From Pseudocercospora fijiensis CIRAD86 (taxonomy: Eukaryota; Ascomycota; Dothideomycetes; Mycosphaerellales; Mycosphaerellaceae), in contig NW_006921536.1 of NCBI RefSeq assembly GCF_000340215.1, positions 4,095,664 to 4,159,663 on the forward strand: a stretch of 64,000 nt of DNA, read 5' to 3'. The notes below the pieces were generated by a model, which saw only the letters and a program-made list of their open reading frames with translations, did no database searches and was not told the DNA's origin. Shown here in pieces: positions 41,740-53,750 of this stretch (positions are counted from its first letter, which is position 1; each line of letters begins with the position of its first letter). The position numbers were made by a program, and so were the translations under genes.

Positions 41740-42940
41740 CACGCTTCCCTTCTAAAGGCCGCGCCCTCGTAGCCGATCTTTATTCTAGTCTTAACCCCTA
41801 TTGCTACTAACTTAGTAGGTCTAATAAGCCGCTTAGTCCGCGCTAAATTAAACACTTAACTACCTAATTATATAACTATATTAAACCTTACCTTCTAATA
41901 CAATGTCTAACTCTAACTGCGCTATCCTTGTATATAATAAGGTAATATATATCTATAAGAATTAAGGACTATCGACTAATTATAATACGAGCGCGTCTTC
42001 CCTACTATAATAGGTAGACGTACGAGGTATTACAGCCCTGCCTCCGTTCTAAGTAATGTCGTACCGAGTTCTTTGCGTCTACTCTTAAAAGACCTAGCAA
42101 TATCCGCTTCCGAGGGTTGTCCGTTCCGAGGGATTGTTCTTATTATTACGAGGGCTATTATTGTTCGTAGTTTCGCTAGCCCTAATTAGTTAGGTTTAGT
42201 AGCCTTCAATTGTTAATCTTATCTTATCTTTTCAAAAAATATAGCTCGTCTAGTTTCTATAGGTAAAGGCTATTATAAGTGCAGTAGTAGAGGTTCGCCT
42301 CGCTTAAAGGGTTAGATAGATCGAGGAGTAACCTATTGTCCGCAAGATCGACCCCGGCTAGCTTAGCTCTATAGTTTTTGCCCTTAGTTAGTTAGTCTAT
42401 TAAGCTACTTAATCTTTTAGGCGGCTCAAAGTTTTGATCAAAGTTTTAATTAAAGGTGCCTTAGGTTCGTAGCGTAGGTAAGGTTGTGTCCGTAGGCGTA
42501 GTAATAATAGCAAGTAATATTAACAATAGCGGCGCTAGTCGCCTTAGCGCCAACTTTACCTTGCTTTCGATTTCCTCCTTCGACTAATAGTATACTCCGC
42601 AACACTGTTACTAATATAGCCGTGTCCGTCCTTTCTTAATAGTAATACACTCCGTAATACTATTACTAATATAGCCGCGCCGGCCGCGCCGTCCTCGCCG
42701 ATTGCCTAGGCCTCGAGGCCTCGATAGAATAAGAGAACAAGAGGGGGACCTAAATACTAGGAGAAGGGTCTTATAGGGCGCGTTAGTAGAGAGGTAGTTT
42801 CCTAAAAGAGCCGCGGATAGTTAACGCGTTATAGCGCGCTTGTTAACACTCGGTACGCGTTTACTATAGTAGTATAGTCTTATTGTCCTGGTTTGCCGGC
42901 CTCTAATTAGTTAGCTAATAGCACCCCGGGGGTAGCATTA
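41740..42940 (-). other. Element B 3' non-coding region
   Basis: About 1.2 kb between the pol stop and the 3' LTR, without a recognisable frame. Also present in A and C. Confidence 0.6.
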
Positions 42941-45900
42941 TTCCTAGGCGACATTATAGGCCCTTAGCCTTCTTCTTGTTCTTTATACTAGTCTAATACT
43001 TATCTAACAACTTAGTTATATCTTTAAAAGAACCTTTAGCTTCCTACGAGTCCTATTTAGGCAAATAGCCTTGCTACCTTAATAGGTACTCCTTCTTGCC
43101 TTGTCTAGTCCGGTGCTTTAGGATACGTTCTATAGACTACAGTTCTTTACTATTAGCTAGTATGTCCTCGGATTTAGCAGGTGCTTCATCCCCTTCGCGT
43201 AGGTAGTACGGCTTAAGGAGGGATACATAGAAGGTGTTATAGATAGTATAATAAGGTAGAAGCTATAACTAATAGGCCTAGGTGCCCCTAGGTTCTCGGA
43301 TACGGAAAGGGCTAATATACCTTAGTGCGAGTTTAGGCCTTGTTTTACTATTAGGCGAGGGGTGTTTGCGGATACGGAGGTTCTTCGTGCTAAGCATAAC
43401 TAGGTCGCCTTGCTTAAAGGTTATTAGAAGGTAGTGTTTGTTATAGTAGGCCTTCTAATAGGCCTAGGCCTTTGCTAGTTTGTTAGCTATCTTAGCGTGA
43501 ATTTCTCGCATCTTTTGAACCCTCTTAATAGCCGCTAGTGTCTTAGGTTAACTCGCTTCCCTTTCCTTGCGCTCGGCCTCGAGCAATAGGGGGTCTTATA
43601 GCATAGCAGCGTTCTAGCCTATTATAGCGAAATAAGGTAAGACCTTAGTAGATAAGTATATACTATTATTGTATACGAATTCTATAGGCTGTAGGAGATT
43701 AACCTAATCCTTAGGATTCTCGTTAATGTAACTGCGTAGGTACTGCTGTAGGGTAGCATTCTATCTCTCTATTTAACCGTTAGTCTATAGATAGAAGGCT
43801 GTTAATAGCCGATGCTTTAGTCTTAGCTATAGGCATATTTCGCTCTAATAGTGCGATATAAATATCGAGCCCCTATCGGAGACTATCCCCTTAGGGGTTC
43901 CCTAATAGGTATAGAAGATGCTAGTCTATAGCGCCTCTACTATATTAATAGCGGTCCAATCCTTACGCGCCGGGATGTATCGAGCGCCTTTAGTAAATCG
44001 ATCTACTACAATAAGGATAGCGTTATATACGTCCTTGCTGCCCCTACGTTTAGCAGGCGGAAGTCCTATAATAAAGTCTATTATAAGCTCTGCAAATAGC
44101 TTGTAAGGGATTGGTAATAAGGACAACTCGCTAAAAGGCTAATGCTTTAGTACCTTAACACGTTAATATACGGCATACGTGTCTACGTAGTCCTTTATAT
44201 CCCGCTTACTATTTAGCTAGTAGTATATACGCGATAGTAGCTCGTGCGACCTCTCTATACTATAGTAACCGGCAAGCTTACTATTATAGTATCGCTTAAG
44301 AAGTTCTTATCGGATCGAATGTTTAGCGGGGATATAGTATCTGCCCTTAAACTTTAAATAACTTTTGTTATCGATCGACTAATTGTTACTCTTGCTAGAT
44401 CGAGTCTTTCGCCTACTTATAAGCTTGTCGATACGTTTAGTAGCAAAGGCGTCCCTCTACTAAGTACGTAATAGCTTATCTGTAAACGATTAACTATCCC
44501 TATTTACAAGGTTATTTAATAGCACCCTCGCTATTAAACAAGGTACGCATTGTATGTATCTAATAGTACTAGTAGCCGGATTAACTATAGTAGTGCTATC
44601 GCTGTTACTATATATTGCGATATAGACTAGGGAGTTATTATAACTTCTCCTATCTATATCCTTAGCTCTTGCCTTAACACGTACTATTAATATAGTAAGA
44701 GCATTAATATACTTTAAGCCGTCGCGGAGTCCGGTAAGCCGCTTATCCTGCGCGTGCTTATTAACAATACGGGCTATAGCAATCTTATACTATAGGGTTG
44801 GAAACAAAGAATTGATAGATTGCTAAGTCCCGCTATCGTAGTTAGGTCGCCTCGATAGGCTATTAGTAGGGTTACTTACGCCTAGCCGATATAATATATT
44901 AAAATCAAACCTAGCGAGGTAGACGGCCTATCTAGCCTATCGACCTATAATCCTAGTAACCTTAGTAATGCTACGGAGGTTGTTATAGTCTATATAGACC
45001 TGTATTGTATATTAAGCCCTATCGAGGTAGTGCCTCTAATACTTAAAGGCCTCGACAATAGCTAGGAGCTCTTGCTCGTAGGTCTCGTAGCGACGCTTAG
45101 CATTAATTATCTTCCGCGAGAAGAAGGCAATCGGGTACTAGTAATAGTTATTATCTAATTGCTAGGACATAATAGCTAATATAGCGAACTGTAAAGCGTT
45201 AGTCTCGATTCGGATCTGCTTATTTAGTACGAAATAGTGTAATAAGGGGACTTTAGTAAAGCGTCGCTTTAGACCGTCAAAAGCGGCTTATGCTCTATTA
45301 GTCTATTTGAATTCTCTAGTCGGGTTGGCCTTAGTTTTAGTGAGCTTAGTTAGGGGTATTATATGCCGTAAATAGCCCTTAATAAAGCGACGGTAGAAAT
45401 TAGCAAAGCCGAGGAACGATTAAAGCTCCTTAATACTAGTAGGTATTAGCTACTTAGTAATAGTCTTAATCCGATTAGGATCAGCCTTAACACCCTCGGT
45501 TAATACGAGGAAGCTAAGGAATAACACCTCTTTTATAGCAAAGGTGCATTTAGAAGGCTTGCAATATAAGCTATAGGCTCGCAGGCGATCGAGCACCTTG
45601 CGGACTATAGCCTAGTGCTCCGCAATATTAGGTAAGTGTATGTAAACTAGGATGTTATCTAGGTAAACTATATAGAGGTAATCTAATAGGCCTAATAGGG
45701 CCCGATTAATAAAGGACTAGAATGTAGTAGGGGTATTAGCTAGCCTAAATAGTATAACTAAGTACTTAAAATAGCTATAACGAGTGCGAAAGGCTATCTT
45801 CTATTTATCGCCCTTGCGAATACAGATGCGGTAGTAGGCGTCCTTAATGTCTAATGTAGTATAGTAGTAGGCACTAGAAAGGCGATCGAGAGTCTTATTA

Positions 45901-46860
45901 ATAAGCGGAAGTAGATAGCGGTCTTTAATAGTAACAGCATTGAGTCTACGGTAATTAATATATAGGCGCAGGCTACTATCCTTCTTTAGTACGAATAGGA
46001 TAGGGGCGCTAGCAGGGCTATTACTATACCGTATCCGGCCGTTAGCTAGGTTTTCCTCTAGATACTTACGCAATATAGCAAGCTCTCGTTTACTAAGGTT
46101 GTAGAGGGGGCTAAAAGGAACCTCCTTGCCCTCTATAATATTAATCTTATAATCTGTCTCTTTAAACATAGGCAATGTCGATGCTAAGTGGTGTTTAAAT
46201 ACATTAATATAGGTCTCTCGAATAGGTTCTAGTATGCGCTCTAGTTGTTTAGGATCTATGCTATTAGGGGGCACTAGTTTATCGTTATTACTACCGAGCA
46301 GGTCGGCCGTCGGATTAGCTAGGGTTAGGTTGCTAATAAATAGGACCCTAATATTATTAGGGCACTCGCTAACATTAATGTATTTAATGTCCTCTTTCCT
46401 AGCGATTCTAAATCGCTACTATTAACTGCCTAAGTCTATAACTATAGTATAGTACTTAAGAACAGGGTTGCTAACAACAATCTTAGATAGGAGGCTGTCT
46501 ATGTCTACTGCGTAGGCAGTAAAGTTTAGTAGGCGCTTATTGCCGAGGTCGTCTCTTAGGGCTATATAGATATAGTAGGCTCCGTAGGTCAAGTGCCGAG
46601 CGTTATTAAACTAAGCAAGGGTTAGCAGGTTAGTCCTAGGCAATTGTCGAAGGTCTAATTACTTAGCTAGGCGATAGCTAATAAGGGCACTAACTGAATT
46701 TCCTAGATCTAGTATAACCTTAGTCTTATAGTTAGTCCTATACGTATCCGATACGAGACAGGTACGTATAATAGCTAGCACAATGTCGATAGTCTTACGC
46801 CGCACAAGGCTAATAGTTAGTGCGGCGCTTATTCTTTTTTCGAAGGTTGGCCTATAGGGG
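42941..46860 (-). pseudogene. Element B pol: protease, RT, RNase H, integrase, chromodomain
   Basis: Minus-strand order: protease around 46740-46690 (ILDLGNSVSALISYRLAK, with the DSG-type motif read DLG). RT follows from 46274 (PMFKETDYKINIIEGKEVPF, LYINYRRLNAVTIKDRYLLP, TLDIKDAYYRICI). The RT active site near 45650 reads YLDN, not YLDD, a GAC-to-AAC change. RNase H is at about 45200-45000. Integrase has the HHCC region near 44350, LFAELIIDFIIGLPPAKRRG, then IVSDRGS and TNG-IER at 43880-43780. The chromodomain near 43090-42980 has the KKEYL...GY...KD pattern with Trp codons turned to stops. Stops are scattered, mainly TAG. Confidence 0.9.
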
Positions 46861-48440
46861 TAGCGTTAGCTACTAAAAGGTGCTTTCGGTGCTTAGCGGT
46901 AGCACGGTCGATTCGGGCCTAGTCCTTAGGTTTGTCGCATTAGCCTAGTAGATAGCTAGTGCTATTACAATTAAAGCACTTTAGTCCGGTTAGGGGATTG
47001 CTATAGCTATTGCCGCTATTGTTAGCCGAGCGATTAATACTATAGGGATACGAGCCCCTTCTACGGCCCCTATTACGGCCTCCTCTATATAGCCGTCGGC
47101 TACGGCTTCTCCTACGGTCGTTGTTGTTACTACCTCTATTGTTAGCACTAGTGTTGTTCTAATGTGAACCTTAATTGTTGCCTCCTCGGCTACGATAGGT
47201 AGATAGTCGTATCTTAGATTCTAACCGTTACTATAGCTACACTGTACGCTCTGCAGTTTCGACTTTAACTATAAACTAAATGCGTATAAGGTTGGCCTGT
47301 TCAAACATACGGCGGCGGTCCAATTTAAGGACTAATTCCTATCTTAGTTTAGGTCGTATCTTAGATATCTAGATAGAGTCGGTTTTCGGTAGCAAATCGT
47401 CCTTAAGGGTCTTTAGATAAGCCTCGAAGGATCGAGAGGTTTGGTCGGCCTTTTGCTTAGCACGTAGGTATTAGTCTTAGGCGTGTTATTACCTTAGTAT
47501 AGGATTTCTAAGGGTGTCTAGTATAATAGTCTTATAGGTTTTCTACTAAACAGCGGTCTAATCGTTAAGGGAGTCGAAATAGTTATCCTACGTGCGCTTT
47601 AGGTCGCTATTAATGTACTGTATAGTATAGACAACTAAGGAATAGTTATCTAGCAGCGCTCTCGGTGCATTGCGCTAGTTAAGCTTATAGTTACGAATAT
47701 AGTTATTGTATTGCTTCCGACTAGAGCTATTAAATACGGTGTAGTCCTTAAGTTTAGTATCCTTCTTCTAGACTAGGACTAATAGTAAGGAAGGCCCTGC
47801 TGTCGGCTTAGTGTTAGTTGTTAGGGCCTCCTAAAGGCGGCGAATTTCGAGGAGGTTGTCCTTTAGCTGTTGTTCTTAACGTAGGGTAGTAAGTCTGTTT
47901 TAAGTGGCTTCTTAAAGTCTCGCTACTAGCTAGGGGCTAAAGGCTAGCTAGCTATATCGTCGATTGACAATGTTATTAAGAATGTCGTTAACAGGCAATT
48001 CTAGATCATTACCTAGAATTATAGGTTCTTCTTTAGTAGGCCCTCTAGTAGGCTCTTTAGTAGGAGGCACTCTAGTAGGTGCTTTAGTAGGCACTTTAGT
48101 AGGTGCTATACTACCGGTATTGTTATTGCTAGCGCTGCTAGCGGCGGCACGGTTGTTGTTGCTTCGTAATAAGCCGGCTATTGTAATAGGGGGTAACACT
48201 AATAATGTATTATTAGCCCCTAAGATACGGATATAGCGGAATTAGTAGATATTAGTCTAGTACGATTGACTTAGTGTAATAGGCCGTATAGAAGGCCTTG
48301 CTTAATAATTAGTACGGTTGTTTCGATAGAATAGTACGTATAGGTCCCGTTCTTCGGGCGTAATATAGTTAAATCGATGGTTTTCGTAGCTATACCGCTA
48401 AAAGCTTGAAATAAGGACTATCTAGCTACTGCCCTTAAAG
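46861..48440 (-). pseudogene. Element B gag
   Basis: An open piece at 48199-47948 reads MLPPITIAGLLRSNNNRAA and a Thr/Pro/Lys repeat (PTKVPTKAPTRVPPTKEPT). The capsid-like region lies at about 47900-47300. An Arg/Asn/Gly-rich stretch is followed by a zinc knuckle near 46970: KCFNCNSTSYLLG-C-D, with the CCHC His read Tyr (CAC to TAC) and one stop. It is RIPed and non-functional. Confidence 0.8.
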
Positions 48441-48445
48441 GGTAG

Positions 48446-48456
48446 ATCGAATACTG
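48446..48456 (-). promoter_or_regulatory. Primer-binding site of B, complementary to its own LTR
   Basis: The 11 nt next to the 5' LTR read CAGTATTCGAT in element orientation. Ten of them pair perfectly with ATCGAATACT inside the LTR (48507-48516). This is the arrangement of self-priming Tf1/sushi elements; no tRNA match was noticed. Confidence 0.65.
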
Positions 48457-48653
48457 TATAAGAAGGGTTATGTTAGCAGGTAGATAGGGTAGTAGTGAAT
48501 TAGTATAGTATTCGATAGAGATCTAGGAGGAGAGGGAGGAAGGTAGGAGAGTTAGCCTAACGCTAAGCGCCAAGCCCTGTCTAAGGCATTAAGACCCTAG
48601 CTTTACTCGGCCTAGTTATATGCCAATTACGTATAGCCTCTTTGGCCCTAACA
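48457..48653 (-). repeat. 5' LTR of element B
   Basis: 197 bp. It keeps CA at its plus-strand right end (TAACA). It differs from the 3' LTR only by transitions. Confidence 0.95.
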
Positions 48654-48658
48654 GTTAT

Positions 48659-49465
48659 TACTCTTACTAGATCGAGTCGCCCGTCTACTTATAAGCCTAT
48701 TAATACGCTCGATAGTAAAGGCGTCCCTCTACTAAGTACGTAATAGCTTATTTATAAACGATTAACTATCCCTATTTATAAGGTTATTTAATAGTACCCG
48801 TGCTATCGAACGAGGTACGTATTATATATATCTAATAGCACTAGTAGCCGGAACTACTATAACCTCTTCTATAGTGCTATCGCTATATAGGCTATTACTA
48901 TAGATAGTAATGTCTTTAATCGAGTTATTATAGCTCGAGCGATCTACGTCCTTTCTAACGTATACTAGAAGAATAACAACTCCGCTATAGTATTTATTGC
49001 CGCCGCGGGGTCCGGAAGTCCGCTTATCCTACGCTTGCTTATTAATAATACGGGCTATAGCAATCTTATACTATAGGGTTAGAAACAATAAATTAATAGA
49101 TTGCTAAGTCTCGCTATCGTAATTAGGCCGCCTTAATAGGCTATCGGTAGGGTTAGTTACGCCTAGCCGATATAATATATTAAAATCGAACCCGGCGAGG
49201 TAGACGGCCTATCTAGCCTATCGACCTATAACCCTAGTAACCTTTGTAATTCTACGTAGGTTGTTATAGTCCGTATAGACCTAAATTGTATACTAAGCAC
49301 TATCGAGATAGTAGCGCTAGTGCTTAAAGGCCTCGACAATAGCTAAGAGCTCTTACTCGTAGGTCTCGTAGCGACGCTTAGTATTAATTATCTTCCTAGA
49401 GAAGAAGGCAATTAGGTACTAGTAGGTGTTATTAGCCTATTATAATATAATAGCTAATACAGCTA
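48659..49465 (-). pseudogene. Element A: RNase H / integrase N-terminal remnant
   Basis: Collinear with about 44380-45190 of B (shared CTAGATCGAG, GGCGTCCCTCTACTAAGTAC and CGATATAATATATTAAAATC). It stops within the RNase H region at AGCTAATACAGC and abuts the LTR. Confidence 0.85.
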
Positions 49466-49662
49466 TATAAGAAGGGTACGTTAGTAGGTAGATAGGGTAG
49501 TAGTAGGTATAAGTAGTATTCGATAAGGAGCTAGGAGGAGAGGGAGGAAAGCGGGCAAGTTAGCCTATTACTAAGCGCCAAGCCCTGCCTAAGGCATCAA
49601 GACCCTAGCTTCACTCGAGCCTAGTTATATACTAATTACGTGCGACCTCTTTAGTCCTAATA
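49466..49662 (-). repeat. LTR of element A (5' LTR, minus orientation)
   Basis: 197 bp, same subtype as 38655-38851. Followed by GCTGT, the target-site duplication partner. Confidence 0.9.
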
Positions 49663-49667
49663 GCTGT

Positions 49668-51964
49668 CGGCCTACTTATATAACTTAATTAACTTTGTAT
49701 TCTAAACTCTATACCGCTAAGAAGTATATAATTATAGCAATAGCTAGCTTCTATACCTTTATAGAAGAGGGTTATAACGACGATACTAACGATAATTAGC
49801 TAGATACCTTTGCTAGTTTAATAGACGACGACGAGTTAAATGCTAATTAGCTAACTAAAGGAAGGAAGCCGATTTTCGAGAAGGCTAGAGAACCTATACT
49901 AAGCGGTATAGATAACGAGGGGTTAGTAGTCGTAGAAGGAGATAAGGACGTCGAAGGAATAGGCGTAGATAGTAGGGTAGGCGGATTGTGCTATCCGGTA
50001 GAAGGAGATAGAATAGAAGGTCGCTACGAGCTACTTACTAGTACCTCTTACCGGCGGCAGGTCAATTTGCCTATAGACCTATATAGCGACCTATCGTTAC
50101 TAGACAACGTCTAATATCGCTTTTTTACACTCTTCTAGACTAATAAGATTATAGACCGACTAGTTAATTATACTAACGAGTATACTAGTAATAAGCTAGA
50201 GTTTAAGAAGGGCGATAAGATCGTAGTTTCCGGCTATCTATAGAAGCTAGTAGACAAGCTAACAATGCGGATCTTCGTAGGTATTATTATCTATATATTA
50301 GTAATCTAAATAGCCGACAAGAGCGACTACTAGAGGGACGATAGATACTAGCTATTGCATCCTATTGTCGGTTATATAAGCGAGTAGCGTTTTAAACAGA
50401 TTAAGGCGGCTTTGTAGTACCGGAATAACGCGCTCTCGTTAAGTAGAAGAGGCCTACCTACCTAGACCTAGGTATTGCCGCTTACTAACATATTGCGTAG
50501 CAAATTCCGCGAGGTAGTCGTACCTAGTACTAATGTATCTATTAACGAGAGCATAATCCGTTTTACTAGTAAATCTAGATACGTTATTATAATGCGAGGC
50601 AAGCTAATACTAATCGGATATTATATCCTTTGCCTATACGAAGATAGGTACCTATATTCCTTCTTATTCTCGAGCCCTCGGAAGGAATACAAATAGGAAG
50701 TAGAAGATCCGGATTCTATCGCTTCGAGGGTCGCTAAGTACCTAGTAGTAACTCTAGAGGTTCTTACGGACGCTAAGAAGATAGAGCGAGAGAAGGAGAG
50801 TAATAAGAAGCGCCGTAAGCGTAAGCACCGTAGTCCTAGTAGTATTAGATATAGTAAGAACACTAGATTATGTTTAGTTTAGAATGTTAGGAAGGAAAGT
50901 TATATAAGCGCGGCCCGCGCGGACCGCGATTCCGAACTAACCGAAAGCCTAATCGTATCGCCTACCGTCTCGCTAAGCGCTAAGCTAAGCTCGCTTCGGT
51001 AGGCGGTCCTTCGACTAATCTTATAACTTCCCTTCCTATACTACTTCTTCTATATTTTTATAGACAATCTATTTAATAACGTACTATTGTTTACAATTCT
51101 ATAACACCTTAGCATCGCGGCAACTAGAACGGTACGATCTAGCTTACTCTCGTAGCCGTAGCGAGGCAAAACCTTCGAAAAACTAGGGAATTTAAAAAAG
51201 GATAGTATAAGGCAGAAATCTATATACCTAGGTCTTAATCGCAAGACTACCCGGTTTCCCTACGATACACTGCTTTATAAGGCAATTTATAGTATAGCGG
51301 CGGTAATCTAGTAGGATAGAAACCTCGTCTAATTCCTTATAATAGGCTGTCGACCCTTCGAGAGAATATAACGGCTTCGTGCCTACCCTCGAGCTAGAAA
51401 TAACGTATATATTAATAAGCACGTACGGCTATATTAGAATACCGACGGCAAGCAAGAGATGTTACTTCTAGAGGTTGCCGCCCTATATAACGACTATATA
51501 GGTAGCGTTAACATTTATAACTAGTTAACCTACTATTGCTCGATATAGTATAAGTTATAGAAGGGTTAGTATCCCTTATTCTATTTTCTACTTAACGCTT
51601 CGGTTGTTAACTTATTTATCCTTCTACGAGGTAATAAGAAGTAGACTAAAGACTAGCAATTCACTTACTAACGCGACTTCCGTATATTACTAGCGTAGTA
51701 AATAGTTTAATTTAGACAGCGAGAACTTAACGAGGCGGTAGCGGTAGAGAGCGCTATAAGGGCTCTTCGTACGCTAACTCCGCTACCTCCTCGAAGCCGT
51801 AGATAATTTATCTTAGGTTATACCTACAATAGTAGTAGAAGAAGATCTTAGCGCTACTAGATTAGGAGAGGTAATAGCCTGCCCGTAGCTAAAGAGAAAA
51901 GGCGCCTCGAGCGTAGTAGAAAGGCCCTCTATATAATAAAGCCTCTCTTGCCTAAGTAGCGCTA
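49668..51964 (+). mobile_element. piggyBac-type transposase relic (5' and middle part)
   Basis: Frames on the plus strand match the DDE_Tnp_1_7 (piggyBac) family in order: FFTLF and LVNYTNEYTSNKLEFKKGD (about 50120-50210), the segment around 50330-50440, PSTNVSINESIIRFTSKSRY (about 50521-50580) where the first catalytic Asp of VSxDE is replaced by Asn, then IDNLFNNVLLF at about 51060-51090 (second catalytic Asp), and YNDYIGSVNIYN (about 51490-51525) matching DYNKYMGGVD. A Lys/Arg-rich insertion lies at about 50770-50850. Stops are TAG/TAA at Trp/Gln sites. Terminal repeats and a TTAA target were not found. Retroelement C interrupts its 3' end, and the remainder continues at 59085. Confidence 0.8.
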
Positions 51965-52161
51965 TATTAGGACTAAAGAGGTTATACGTAATTAGTATAT
52001 AACTAGGCTCGAGTGAAGCTAGGGTCCTAATGCCTTAGGCAGGGCTTAGCGCTTAGTAATAGGCTAACTCTCCTACCTTCCTCCCTCTCCTCCTAGATCC
52101 TTATCGAATACTACTTGTACCTACTACTACCCTATCTACCTGCTAATATACCCTTCTTATA
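51965..52161 (+). repeat. 5' LTR of element C
   Basis: TATTAGGACTAAAGAGG to CCCTTCTTATA, 197 bp. Internal ATCGAATACT at 52103-52112 pairs with the primer-binding site at 52162-52172. Confidence 0.95.
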
Positions 52162-52172
52162 TAGTATTCGAT
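52162..52172 (+). promoter_or_regulatory. Primer-binding site of element C
   Basis: TAGTATTCGAT directly after the LTR. Ten nt are complementary to the LTR's own ATCGAATACT, as in B. Confidence 0.65.
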
Positions 52173-52379
52173 CTACCCTTTAAGGGCAGTAGCTAGATAG
52201 TCCTTATTCCAAGCTTTTAGCGGTATAGCCCCGAAAACCGTTAATCTAACTATATTGCGCCCGAAGAACGGGACCTATACGTACTATTCTATTAAACAAC
52301 CGTACCAATTATTAAGCAAGGCCTTCTATACGGCCTATTATACCGAGTTAATCGTACTAAACTAATATCTACTAATTCC

Positions 52380-53750
52380 GCTATACCCGCATCTTAGGGG
52401 CTAATAATATATTATTAGTATCGCCTCTTATAATAGCCGCTTTATTATAAAACAACAACCGCAGTGCCGCTAGCAGCTCTAGTAATAATAACTGTAGTAG
52501 CACGTTGCCTACTAAAGTGCCTCCTACTAAAGAGCCTACTAGAGGGCCTACGAAAAAAGAACCTATAATTCTAGGTAATAATCTAGAATTGCCTATTAAC
52601 GACATTCTTAATAATATTGTCAATCGACGATATAGCTAACTAGCCTTTAGCCCTTAACTAGTAGGGAGACTTTAAGAAGCCACCTAAAACAGGCTTACTG
52701 CCCTACGCTAAGAATAATAGCTAAAGGACGACCTCCTCGAACTTCGCCGCCTTTAGGAAGCCCCGATAACTAAGCTAATAGTAGGACCTTCTTTACTGCC
52801 TATTTCAAAGAAGGATGCTAAACTTAAGGACTGTACCGTGTTTAATAGCTCTAGTCGAAAGCAGTATAACGACTACATTTGTAACTATAAACTCAACTAG
52901 CGCAACGTACTAAGAGCGCTACTAGACGACTATTCCTTAGTCGTATACGCTATACAGTACATTAATAGCGACCTAAAGCGCATATAGGATAACTATTTCG
53001 ACTCCCTCGATAACTAGACCGCTATTTAGTAGCAAACCTATAAAACTATTATACTAGACACCCTTAGAAACCCTATACTAAGGCAACAATACGCTTAAGA
53101 CCTGTATCTTCGAGCTAAACAAAAGACTAATTAATCGGCTCGCTTATTTAAGGCCTATTTAAAGACCCTCGAGGATAACCTTCTAGCTAAGACTAATTCT
53201 ATATAGATTTCCGAGATACGCCTAAAACTTAGATAGGAGCTTATTCTCGAATTAGACCGCCGCCGTGTGTTTAAACAGGCTAACCTAATACGCATTTAAT
53301 TCCTAGTCGAGGTAGAAATAGCTAAACGAGCTATCTAGCTCTAGTAACGACTAGAATTAAGGATCCGACCTGCTAGCAACCGTAGCAACCGTAGCCGCGG
53401 AGGAAACTAAGGTTCCTACTAAGACAATAATACTAACAATAGGAATAGTAACGATCGTAGAAGAGGCCGTAGCCGGCGGCTATATAGAGGAGGCCGTAAT
53501 AGGGGCCGTAGAAGGGGCTCGTATCCCTATAATACTAATCGCTTAACTAATAATAGTAGCAATAGCGGCTATAGCAATCCCCTAACTATATTAAAGTGCT
53601 TTAACTATAATAGCACTAACTATCTACTAGGCTAATGTAACAAACCTAAGGACTAGGCCCGAATCGACCGTGCTACTACTAAGTACCGAAAGCACCTCTT
53701 AGTAGCTAACGCTACCCCTATAGGCTAACCTTCGAAAAAAGAATAAGCGC
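52380..53750 (+). pseudogene. Element C gag
   Basis: Collinear with B gag: a Thr/Pro-rich segment near 52500-52570, capsid-like region to about 53350, and a zinc-knuckle region near 53590-53650 (KCFNYNS with the second Cys read Tyr). Many TAG/TAA stops. Confidence 0.75.

Larger units (their letters stand above)
41543..48653 (-). mobile_element. Full-length Ty3/gypsy chromovirus B nested in element A
   Basis: 7111 bp with 197-bp LTRs at 41543-41739 and 48457-48653. A perfect 5-bp target-site duplication GTTAT flanks it (41538-41542 and 48654-48658). The LTR pair differs by eight positions by eye, all transitions. The right LTR still ends TAACA (element start TGTTA), while the other copies read TATTA, so B is the least RIPed and probably youngest copy. 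The order on the minus strand is gag with zinc knuckle, protease, reverse transcriptase, RNase H, integrase, chromodomain. Confidence 0.95.
38655..49662 (-). mobile_element. Ty3/gypsy chromovirus A, internally deleted, interrupted by element B
   Basis: Two 197-bp LTRs (38655-38851 and 49466-49662) share the same sequence subtype and differ by seven transitions by eye. They are flanked by GCTAT (38650-38654) and GCTGT (49663-49667), a 5-bp target-site duplication with one RIP-type change. Left of the nested copy are the polypurine tract, a 3' non-coding region, chromodomain and integrase relics (38852-41542). Right of it is only an RNase H to integrase N-terminus piece (48659-49465), which stops directly at the LTR. 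Gag, protease and reverse transcriptase are missing, so A carried an internal deletion. Element B sits inside A's integrase region. Confidence 0.85.
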
